This document shows, piece by piece, positions 44,271 through 54,579 of a DNA stretch of 64,000 nucleotides. A program made the position numbers and the translations under genes. Location: the NCBI GenBank assembly GCA_019915135.1, contig JAHLMK010000009.1, positions 992,001 to 1,056,000 of the forward strand. Reading direction: 5' to 3'. The number at the start of each line of letters is the position of its first letter. The first letter of the stretch is position 1. Under the pieces are notes generated by a model, which was given only the letters and a program-made list of their open reading frames with translations, was not told the origin of the DNA and ran no database searches. Source of the DNA: Strobilurus pachycystidiatus. Its lineage: Eukaryota > Basidiomycota > Agaricomycetes > Agaricales > Physalacriaceae.

Positions 44271-45826
44271 ATGGCATTGAACACCCCTCAGACACATTTC
44301 TCCCGCATATTCTATCCCACCGCCAAGGGATTCACACCGTTAAGCGCTGATACGGCCGAGATGGGAACGACCAAGAAGAGCACCTTCGTCGTCGAAGGAC
44401 TGTGCATTGGAGATCTCGTTCTTCTAGACCCAACTATCGAGATAATATATCTCGGCATAAACGTCACTAAACCTGCAAGCGATCCCCGAAATCGAAACAT
44501 ACCTGAAGATTTTCAGCACCTCGAGTTGGATCCGGAGCGTGACGTTGTTCATGATCCTGCCTACTTCCCATCGCCGAGTATTTGGGCCGCCACAAGCGAC
44601 GGAAGCTCCTTGACGGAGACATGTATTTCACAGTACGTAGAGCCGCGTGTCTTTCAATTGTACCTGACTTATATAACTCCACAGAACTGACAACGACAGA
44701 TTCGAAAAGATACGCGTTTCGTCGACTGCTTCTGAGGGAGCCCTATACGCCATGCCGTTTGGGGGGTCCTCCCACAACTGCACGCCTGTCGGTTTCGATA
44801 AACTTCGTCGCTTTGCCCTGACACATGGCCAGGATTGGTACAGATATTTCGTGAAGGAGAGAGGACTCTCACTACAGAACAATGGTCTTTGCGTGGTCAC
44901 TGGGTGTGAGAAGACATCTTACTGGTCTTCGCGCATGTTTGTGGCCGAGTCTCAGTCAGCGAATTCCCGTTTCGCCATGGACTTGCTCCTCCCTAGATCA
45001 GAGGACGCTGTTCCACAAAAGAACAGCTTTCGCTTCCTCGAAGATGTGGAATGTGAGCGGTACGCAGTGAGTGGCTGCGATATGGCTGTGGGGAAACCAC
45101 CTCGCCGACCACGTCCCAACGAGCCCGCCTGTGTTGCCATGCGCGGTTTTCATATCTCCCTTGCACCTCGTGTCTACAACGACATGCGAATGCCTTGGGG
45201 TAAATGGCAAAGGCGCTGGCATTCGCTACCCAAAGCTCTACGTCCCAACGTTCGCTCTTTTTCGATCGCATTCCATGATAGACCAGTAAGTGATGCTTCC
45301 AGTCCGCGCTGGCGGTGTGTCTGACAATTGCACAGCCGTATCATCCGGCCGCGTGTATCAATAATTTAGCCCATCGGTCGGTGAGTTTGAATGCTATATG
45401 TTCAACGAACTGGAGCGTTTACATAGGTGTACTCTAGTGCCGCAGGATTACAACAATGCTGGTGAACGACGTTGACATTGCGTCGGTTCTTCGAGAGGTG
45501 CGCTTCGATTTCCTTACGACAGGTCAAGATATTGACTCTGTCTTTGTAGAACGAGTTCACGATGATTGACGATAAAGAACTGATGATACGTATGGCCTCG
45601 AAGTTTGTGCTGTATGATGATAAATGTACGATTTCCATTGCCCCGCCTGGTAGGCTGATCACGACATTCATTCACAGATGGACGCGCCTTTCTGAAACGG
45701 AAGAGCGACTCGGAAGTCAAACTGGGACTCGTCAATGCGATCTTGGCCTCAAGACCCGTCCGCTGGATCCGGGGTCCTCGGTTCGTTGTTGTACGGAACT
45801 GCGAGCAGCTGGAAGGACAGCAGTAG
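44271..45826 (+). CDS. Tandem paralogue 1 of unrecognised family
   Basis: Six exons (44271-44632, 44685-45285, 45336-45380, 45438-45497, 45550-45625, 45678-45826) encode 430 residues. It starts MALNTPQTHFSRIFYPTAKG, then EGLCIGDLVLLDPTIEIIYL, DPRNRNIPEDFQHLELDPE and DPAYFPSPSIWAATSDGS. Mid-protein comes EGALYAMPFGGSSHNCTPVG, CVVTGCEKTSYWSSRMFVAE, NEPACVAMRGFHISLAPRVY and LPKALRPNVRSF. The C-terminal exons read NNLAHRSCRRITTMLVNDVD, NEFTMIDDKELMIRMASKFV and SRPVRWIRGPRFVVVRNCEQ. There is no signal peptide or membrane helix and no motif I can name. The EGLCIGDLVLLD block and the TGCEKTSYW block suggest a soluble domain of mixed fold. The second copy lies directly downstream in the same orientation with the same exon layout. 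Confidence 0.82.
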
Positions 45827-46011
45827 TTCATGTACAATGAAATTCCAACCGCTTCTCAACTCCAAAAACAACTTTGTCCTGCACGAAGACGAGTTAGTAA
45901 CCGTTGTAGTCTGGTAGATGTATGGTGTTGGCAGCATCAACCCCGGTCAGGTTTCCGAGTCGGATCAGCGGGAATCCTTCTTTAGAACTCACCACCACTC
46001 GAGCGCCACAA

Positions 46012-47555
46012 ATGGCGTCGAATCCCCCTCAGACGAACTTTTCCCGCTTATTTTATCCCACTGCTCGGGGATTCACACCCTTGCTCGCTGATGCCTCCGA
46101 GATGGGAAAATCCAAAAGCAATTTCGTCACTGAAGGACTTTGCATTGGAGATGTTGTCCTTCTAGACGCAATTGGCGATATTCTATATCTCGGCATGAAC
46201 GTCACGAAGCCAGCGACAGATCCTCGGAATAGAAACATACCCCAGGATTTCCAGCATCTCGATTTGGAACCGGAACTCGACGTTGTTCACGATCCTGCGT
46301 ACTTCTCCGCGCCGACTATCTGGGCCGCCACAAGCGATGGAACTGCAATGGAGGAGACTCAAATCACACAGCATGTAGCATATCAGTTTTTCAGCTCACT
46401 AAATGACGTTTTCTTCGCCAGAACCGACGATAGCGACTTCAAAAAGAGACACTTCTCGTTGACTGCTTCTGCGGGGGCCTTATACGCCATGCCCTTTGGC
46501 GGATCCTCCTTGAACTGCACGCCTCTCGGGCTCAATAAACTACGTTGCTTTGCTCTGGAACATGGTCACTCCTGGTACAGGTATTTCCTGCAAGACGAGT
46601 ACATGGGAATATCAATACAGAACAATGCTCTCTGTGTGGTCACTGGGTGTGAAAAGACATCGTACTGGTCCGCGCGTGTCTTCATATCTGGCTCACCAAA
46701 TTCGCGCTTCGCCATGGACTTTCACCTCCCTCAGTCAGAGGACGCCATTCCCAAAAGCTACGACTTCCACTTTCTGAGGGAAGTAGAGCGCGAAAAGTTT
46801 ACCGGGACGAGTTTCGGTTACCAGACGGCTCTTGTGAATCCGCCACATCCTTCTCTTCCTAATGAACCAGCCTGTGTCGCCATGCGAGGCTTTCACATTT
46901 CCCTTGCACCTCGCATTTACAACGACATGCGGATGCCTATGACTGATTGGCAGGAGCGCTGGCACGCACTACCGAAAGCCCTGCGTCCCAATGTTGCCTC
47001 TTTTCCGGTATCCTTCCAGCGAATACCGGTATGTGGTACTTCTACTCCGTCCACACTGGAGTCATGTCTGACAGTATGTAACACAGCCGTATCATCCGGC
47101 CGCATGTATCAACAATTTGGCCCATCGCTCGGTGATTTTCATAGCTTTGTTCGACAAACCTGAGGCTTACACCTCAGTGCAGTCCCGCAGGGTTACGACA
47201 ATGCTCGTCAATGACCTTGACGTCGTGTCCGTTCTGAAAGAGGTACGCTTCTACTCCTCTACGACATATTTGTATAGTATTGACTCTGTCTTTGTAGAAC
47301 GAGTTCACGATGATTGACGATAAAGAGCTGATGATTCGCATGACTTCACATTTTGTGCTATACGATGATAAACGTACGACACGTCTTCACTACCCCATCC
47401 GATCTCAGGCTGATTGTGCATTATTCACAGATGGACGCGCCTTCCTGAAACCGAAGAGCGAAGTCAAACTGGGACTCGTCAATGCCATCTTAAGTTCGAG
47501 GCCCGTCCGTTGGTTTCGAGGTCCTCGCTTCGTTGTTGTACGGAGCCGTGAGTAG
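46012..47555 (+). CDS. Tandem paralogue 2 of unrecognised family
   Basis: The exon layout mirrors paralogue 1: 46012-46370, 46422-47028, 47087-47131, 47183-47242, 47298-47373, 47431-47555, about 423 residues. It begins MASNPPQTNFSRLFYPTARG and keeps EGLCIGDVVLLDAIGDILYL, GALYAMPFGGSSLNCTPLGL, CVVTGCEKTSYWSARVFISG and NEPACVAMRGFHISLAPRIY. At the first intron the donor GT of copy 1 is GC here (46371), so the gene either uses a GC-AG intron or reads 51 in-frame bases through (VAYQFFSSLNDVFFA). The C-terminal tail after GPRFVVVR is shorter than in copy 1. Only about 185 bp separate the two genes. Function unknown. Confidence 0.82.
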
Positions 47556-49352
47556 CTTGATAGAGCATAGAGCCGGACGAGACACAGGGACACAAAAACA
47601 ACGTGTAAGGACTATCTAGAGTACAAGCGAGAGGTAGTCATATTGGGCGTGGGAACTAAGTATGGGAATAACCGGATATCAGAGCAACAGGGACTTGTCC
47701 CAACATAGCTGAAACTAAAAACAATAGCTCAAGTACATTCAAGATCCAAGTAGACACTTCTCAGATCCGTAATGTCATTACTGTAGTCACGTAAGTCTGT
47801 GGCGCTGTGAAGACGTTTTGTCAACCTTTGAGATGGCGTTGGATGTGTACGGCTAATAGGCGCGTCTACATGGGGGTCACCCGCCGTGCTGGCTATCTGA
47901 CACCGTCCAAACCATGTTGAGATAAGTCCACCCGTTGTGCGACCGCGTAGAAACGATGATTGTGGACTTCTTGGGCCCACAATGAAAAACAGATGTAACA
48001 TTGGAGCACTGCCACAACTTAACTCATTTGCTTGATCCTTTTCAAGTCTCATGCTTACAATGACATGCTCTGCAACTCCACAGAGGCTCTGTCCATCTAT
48101 GTACTCCTGTCTATCCTGCGCTATACACGCGAGCAGGAGAACAGGAGTCAAGATTCAAGCTCAAGCAGAAGCCTCGGGGATCCCTTGGGAAGTTTGGGTC
48201 CGTCACGGTACATAGGCAGTCGGCCCGCAGACTGAGACAGTTTGTGGGTGAGTCTCAGTGATGCATATGTGTGATCTGTGTGTGATCAATGGATTGGCGT
48301 CGCCAGGTCCGTCTGGATAGAGGCTGTACCGGCTACTTACAGCGGCCTATCGAAACCAGGAGGATTGCCCAGAATTACCCCCGTCTGGCAATCAGGGCGC
48401 CCAGGGTCAGTCTAGATCTGGCTTGTCCCAGTCATTGAAATCGATGTACATAATGGAGAACTTCCCGTGGCGGTTAGAAACACAGAAGTTTTTCTAAATC
48501 CCAGAAAGATCAAACTCCGAAATTTAGCACGCCAGACTTGAAAACCGTAGGCCATCTACAGCAAAGGGTATCTAAATGCTACAGAGTGGCTGCCGTGATG
48601 CCATCCGTACAATCCCATAAGGAAACTCGTTCAAAACCACTTGAAAACAGCAAGCGCTTGATCCAGAAACAGCTCAGATATCCGGTAATGTATTGCGCGT
48701 GAATCCACACGGAAAATGCGAAGGGAACACGAGCAGGCAGCGCGTACCATGTCGTCTCGTGAGCGCAGGACCCTAGCAACGACATCTAAAAAGTAAGCAT
48801 GAATCTGGAGGAGGGGGGAGGGGGGTGTCTCTAGATTATAATCTGAAAGCACCTCGCGATGGTAGATTTTGCGCAGGGGTGTCTGGCACCCTGGCGCCGG
48901 ACTCGGCAGACTGCCTCTTTTGGCGGTTGCTAGGCGTTTAGAAAATAATCTGCATGTCTACTCGCTACGGGAAGTTCTCCAATGTGTATATCGAGCGGCC
49001 ATGACCATGTGTTGTGCGTATTCTGCTTCATGATCAATGTCAGGACAAGGGATGCCCGGAGTACGGTGCAGCGGATGTCATTGATAAGCGCTACATGTAG
49101 CAGGTACGACATGGAGGCCGTCGAACCGTGTCACTGGATGCTTGTCAATGTCATCTGTATTTCAAGTTCTGGTTGTTTCCGGGTTCACTCCCACTTTGAT
49201 CTTCGTCCTGCTCCCGTTTTCTCCTTCTGACCTTTCACTCCACCTTCGGGTTTCTTTTCCCTCCACCTTCACAGCACTTGATCATACACGGAACGACCCT
49301 TCTCGGCAAACACCTTATGCCGCGCACTGCCTCTGTTTCAGGATAGCGTTCA
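47556..49352. other. Gene-poor region
   Basis: About 1.8 kb with no supported gene. There is a G-rich run near 48809-48830 (GGAGGAGGGGGGAGGGGGG-like). The MC2 promoter lies at the right end. Confidence 0.4.
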
Positions 49353-49358
49353 TATATA
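49353..49358 (+). promoter_or_regulatory. TATA-like element of MC2
   Basis: TATATA lies 50 nt upstream of the MC2 start codon at 49408. Confidence 0.45.
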
Positions 49359-49407
49359 CCCAGCATATCATCAATCGCGGATCCCTCGCACTTTGACTTT
49401 CACCACA

Positions 49408-51327
49408 ATGAAGATTATCAACTTCAACAAGCGTCGACGCCCCCAGGCCCCGCCTCTCACCATCCCTCCTCCTCTTCCTACTGCCACTACTACTACACCC
49501 GCGCCAACTCCAATCCCGACGCCGAAACGAAGGGCGCTCCTCATAGGCATCAACTATTCGGACCCGAACCCAAAAACGCGGAAAAAGTCGATTTTCAGGC
49601 GGAATAGGAACAAGAAGCATGTCGTGGCTATGGCGGAGGGACAGCTCGTGGGCCCGCACGGGGACGTGCAGCAGATGCGGGATATGCTCATGAGTGAGTG
49701 AGTCTTTGTGTTTCCGTGGGATGGTGGATGACGGACGGCGCAGGGTTGTACAAATACGCACCGCAGGATATCGTTATGATGATGGATGACGGGAAGAACG
49801 CGCAGCTCCATCCTACGCGCGAGAATATTGTGCGTTTGTATTCTTAGCTCGTTCCGCGATGCTGATAGTTCGCAGTTACGAGAAATCGACAACCTCGTGA
49901 GAGGCGCTCGTTGCGGGGATCACTTCTTCTTTCATTGTATGTCTGTCCGATCCCTCACGCCCGCGGCCACGCTCACCGGACTTGTAGACTCCGGACATGT
50001 CGAACAGATCCAGAACAAAAATAATACCGAAGAGGACGGGATGGATGAATGTTCGTCATGTGCAATGTGCTTCTCAACATGGGCGCTTATCGACTGTCTC
50101 TCTCAGGTCTGCTACCCGTCGACGCGAAGGGAAAGGACAAGGACGACGAGACGTTGATGATTCCTGATAATGTGCGTTCTCTCCTTGTTTTACAGGAGAA
50201 AATTAATTTGTCTGTTGTTTGTAGGAGCTGAGAAGCCGTCTCGTGGAAAAGCTGCCCGTTGGAAGTCAGCTCGTGGTAAGACCGTCTTTCCGTGAATGTT
50301 GTGAATCATCTGAGGTGAAATAAATAGGCCATCTTCGACTCATGTCACTCCGCATCCCTCTTGGGTCCGCCGTTCTCACATTCATTAACCGTCCCGGGTC
50401 ACTAACTCCGTCTCAGATCTGGAGCACTTCCGGTGTAATCGCGTCTACGTCCCCTGGCGCTCCAAAGGACGTCGGAAGTCCGACACGAAGTGGAACGAGG
50501 TCGTGCGGCGCGACGCGCAGGACAACGACAAGCGGGCGAAGAGCGACATATCTGTGAAAACGGTGTACAGGACCAAGCGCGTCAGCGACACACTTGTGAA
50601 GACGCGCAAGGCGACTATCGAGGAGGTTGAGGGGAGGATAAAGGCGACTCGGAGAACCATACGGACAAAGTCTGTGTTCTTTGGTACATCTCAGCCACAG
50701 GACGACGGCATCTCGCCAATCGCGATGCAGATGTGCGAGTCGCCGGTGGCGCTGTGGACGTGCGACGGGTGGTGCAAACCGGATGCCAGGCACGAGGGGA
50801 AGCCGGAGGTGGTATGTGTGTTCTTGTGCATTGAGGTGTACACATGTCATGTCTTTGACAGATATCGGTTGGATCGTGTAAAGACGACCAGCTCTCTTGG
50901 GAGGATCGGAATGGGAACTCGATGACGAGGGCGCTGGTTAAGATTTTGGGTATGTCGCTAGTTTTTCGTCTCGCCTCATTCCTGATGTTCTGCAGAGGAG
51001 AACCCGAACCCTTCGCTGAAAGACCTTATGCTCCGCGTCAGCCATGAGCTTCATAACGCGGCTGTGGATGCCCATGGGAGCGTCAAGAAGTATAAGAAGG
51101 ACATGAAGAACAGGGGCAAGGCTCAGCAAAGCACAAGGGATATGGATAATTTCCAGGATCCACAGGTACGTACAGTTTTGCTGAGTTTAATGACATGCTG
51201 AAGACTGCTTCGCGTAGCTATCGAGTCTCCAGCCGATTGTGAGTCTTTCCTGTCAATTTCGATCCTACTCATGCGATACTGAATTGATGGTCAATAGAAC
51301 ATGGAAAAGACGAAGTGGATGCCTTGA
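49408..51327 (+). CDS. Caspase-like (metacaspase-related) gene MC2
   Basis: A many-exon gene. A Pro/Thr-rich head (MKIINFNKRRRPQAPPLTIP) leads to KRRALLIGINYSDPNP, then GPHGDVQQMRDMLMRLYKYA and PQDIVMMMDDGKNAQLHPT. The catalytic His region is GDHFFFHYSGHVEQIQNKNN, with V where metacaspases have G. The acidic loop is NTEEDGMDECLLPVDAKGKD. The nucleophile lies in AIFDSCHSASLLDLEHFRCN (Cys codon 50343-50345), followed by RVYVPWRSKGRRKSD. The C-terminal module has WTCDGWCKPDARHEGKPEV and ISVGSCKDDQLSWEDRNGNS. It then has ENPNPSLKDLMLRVSHELHN and a Lys-rich end KTKWMP. Family knowledge: metacaspases cleave after Arg/Lys and need calcium. Splice phases agree throughout. Both catalytic residues are present, so activity is plausible. 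Confidence 0.85.
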
Positions 51328-52015
51328 TTTGGACTCGATGTTGATGTTGATGTTGATGTCGACGATACCGATTTCGACAGCCAACGATTTGATCATTCCT
51401 TCCCGACCTTTTCTGGATTCGAATTTGGAACAAGCACTGCAACTTTAAATCTCTTACAGTTTAGCGTGTCTTTGCGAGCTCGGCACAAGGAGTGGATGAT
51501 GGATGGGCAGTTGGACGCGGTTTACCCTATCCAATGCCATGGATTGGGCTGGGTAGTACTAGCTGTGCGGGTTATGACAAGGCGTACGGGGCATTGAAAT
51601 GTCATTAGGTCCGCGAGGGTGGGCCAGGACTACTTCCGTTTGTTTTCAATGGAGCATCTCAATACAGTTGACAGCTATTGGCGAGGCGACCGTCAGGAAA
51701 TTGTTGAGTAGTGGCATGTTTCGCGTTCATCATCATGATGGGTTCTCTCGACTGACTTGGATTTTCTTGTACCATATGTAAGGAGTCACTGTCCGAACAT
51801 CGGTGGGCAAGAATGGGTTGACCGTCCTTCTGTCATTCTGAGAAGAGGATCGCTGTTAGTATAGTCAATGTATGAGTCGGATGACGCGCGCCTGGCTGAT
51901 GGCAGGATGCATTCACACGGGCATCGCCTTACACTCTGCCCCCCATGTCTGTTCCTGCATATAGAGTCAGATTATTGCCTCGGTCCACTGCTATTGCTTT
52001 TGCATATCTACCATC
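51328..52015. other. Intergenic region, MC2 to MC3
   Basis: No gene seen in nearly 700 bases. The leader of MC3 starts within the right end. Confidence 0.4.
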
Positions 52016-53974
52016 ATGGGCGCCGTCCACTCATGCCCTATCAACCCCACACGCGAGCCCAAGAGCAAGGCTCTCCTCATCGGCATCAGCTATACCAATC
52101 CCTTCCCCACCCAGGAGCGCCTGACGAACGCGGCCTCTTCGTCGTCATCGACGCTGTCCCTAACTCTGGAATCGGACGACTGTGCAGCGAGAGACGTCGG
52201 CCGCTTGAAAGGAGCCCATCGCGATGTAGAGGAATTCAGGCAACTGCTCATCGGTGTGTCCTTCGTTCGTGTCGCAGCTATTGGAGCCCATCGCCATCCG
52301 CGGAGGCAGATAAGTACGATTATTCCCCCGAGGACATCGTGGTCATGAAGGACGACGACCAAAGGGAACCACATATGCAGCCCGCCCGCAGGAACATCGT
52401 GCGTCCAGGGCCGTTTCTTTGGCCTTCCCTAATGCTGATGCCTCACAGCTACGGGAAATCGACAACCTAGTTCGCGGGGCCAAGTCTGGGGACCGTTTCT
52501 TCTTCCACTGTGCGTCTGTGTGTCGCCATCCGGTTCGATTAATTTTCTCATATGCGCACAGACGCCGGCCACGCCGACCAAATCGAGAACAAGGATAACA
52601 CGGAAGAAGATGGAATGGACGAATGTTGGTGCTCATACGTTCTCTCGAATTCAGCCGCGCATTGAAATTATAATGTCTAGGTCTCGTTCCGTTGGACGCA
52701 GGCGACGACAATGCGAAGATTATCCCCGACGACGTGCGTGTGCCCTTCCATTCGCGAATGGTATGCTCATTATCTCGAAGGTTTTGAAAAAGCGTCTCGT
52801 CGATAAATTGCCCGTCGGAAGCCGGCTAACGGTGCGCCGCTTCCTTGTCGATACTCTGCATGGTCGTCTTACCATTAAATAGGCGGTATTCGATGCTTGT
52901 CACTCCGCGACTCTCTTAGGTAGGAGGTGTTTCCAAGCCAGGGTCTCTCCCTACTGAAGTTTCATACAGACCTGGACCATATTCATTGCCATCGTGTCCC
53001 CGTCCCATGGATCTCCAGGGCCCGGAGTATAATTCGCCGCGACGCCATGCTTCAGCCTCCGGCGCGCGTCAGCACTTGTCCTGCTGTTTACACCAAGAAA
53101 ATATATCAGGCGCATCGCGTCAATGACACCATGGTCATGATGCGCAGGTCCACCATTGCACAACATGCCGGCCGCCAACGCGTCGCGACGCGTCGGCTTA
53201 GTACCAAGTCATTCTTCGATCCCAATACCCCTTGGCCTTTGGAGACCGATGGGATGCCACTGGGTCGTCGATGCGATTCACCAGTCTCAGAATATCCCTG
53301 TAATGGCTGGTGCCCTCAATCCCCGGATGAGGCGAAAGATGCCAAGGCGCTTGTCGTGAGTTTTTGTTCCAGTCGTCTTCTCCGTGCTGAGAGTGATATT
53401 AGATCTCCTTGAGTTCCTGTAAGGATAACCAAATGGCGTGGGATGGCGTCGATGGTCAGTCAATGACAACCGCCTTGGTCGATATTCTTCGTATGTTCTC
53501 TGTGCCATGTCACGCATACACTGTCCATGCTGACCCTCTCCGAAGGAAAAGATCCCAACCCCACACTAATGGACCTGATGATCCGTATCAGTCATAGGCT
53601 ATATCAATCCTTGATTGTCGTACATGAAAAGGCCCTGAAGTACAAGAAGAAGATGCTCGAGCGCGAGCGTGCTGGGAAGCCTGTGAAACATCGATGGGTG
53701 TTTCCGGACTTTCATACTTTCCAGGACGCGCAGGTACGTGTCTCTGGACGTTCGTGAAGCGGAGTTGAATCTCTGACCTTTCTATTAGTTATCAAGTCAT
53801 AAACGTTTGGTATGGCTTCTGATATATGAACCTTCTGGCGAGAGTGCTCATCCAACACGCAGAACATGCTGTCAAAGTGGAACCCGTGACGGTTCGCAGC
53901 CCAAGCGTATTCGGGAGTGTGAGATGATGTCGTATTTAATTTATTCGCTTTCAAGCTGCCATCTTCATGTTTGA
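52016..53974 (+). CDS. Caspase-like (metacaspase-related) gene MC3
   Basis: It begins MGAVHSCPINPTREPKSKAL and continues LLIGISYTNPFPTQERL, RLKGAHRDVEEFRQLLIDKY and DYSPEDIVVMKDDDQREPHM. The His motif reads GDRFFFHYAGHADQIENKDN: the serine and last glycine of YSGHG are both alanine. The acidic loop NTEEDGMDECLVPLDAGDDN is nearly that of MC2. The nucleophile is in AVFDACHSATLLDLDHIHCH (Cys codon 52898-52900). The C-terminal module shows YPCNGWCPQSPDEAKDAKAL, ISLSSCKDNQMAWDGVDGQS, KDPNPTLMDLMIRISHRLYQ, then FHTFQDAQLSSHKRL. The end is placed at the first stop after the last acceptor. It is the tandem neighbour of MC2, so recent duplication is likely. The altered His neighbourhood may change activity. 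Confidence 0.82.
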
Positions 53975-54579
53975 CTACATACCTATACCTTGATACCTTT
54001 TGTCTACTTCATGTGAAACACTGTATGTCTCCTCGCCGGTCAATATCTCCCCGTTGCTTACGACTGTCACCCCATCCAGGTAACTTTTGAATGGCACTGT
54101 TGTCTTTCGATCTGAACAAGGACTTGTTCCGCCTTCCACTCGCATCAGTTTCGCCCGGAGGCAGTTACGCTATAATCTTGTTCTCTTTCGAGTCCTTCAT
54201 TTAGTTGTGGAGTACAGCCCATGTGAGAAGCTATGTACCTGAAGCTTGCGAAGATACTTACTGTCACGGTATCATCATGGGCGAAGCGCGCAGGGCAACA
54301 ATGAATGCCCATCAACGTTCCTGATTTACATTCGATGTGTCGCGGGAGTTGCTACCCAGTCCGCATTGCCTCGCATCGACGTTCATGCCGATCCATATTG
54401 TATCCGTTTCTAAATGTCTAGCTCCTGTTTGAGGATCTTTCATCACGTCCCGAGGCTTAGGTGCACAGTTCTATTTTGGTTGTGTTGATCAACTTGAACA
54501 GGGAAAAGCCGAGGTATGAGAAGATATCAAGGTCTGATTCAGAGTAGGGTGGACGTGTCTGCTTCCCCAGCTCAAGACC
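53975..54579. other. Intergenic region, MC3 to MC4
   Basis: No gene seen. The right end holds the MC4 leader. Confidence 0.4.
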
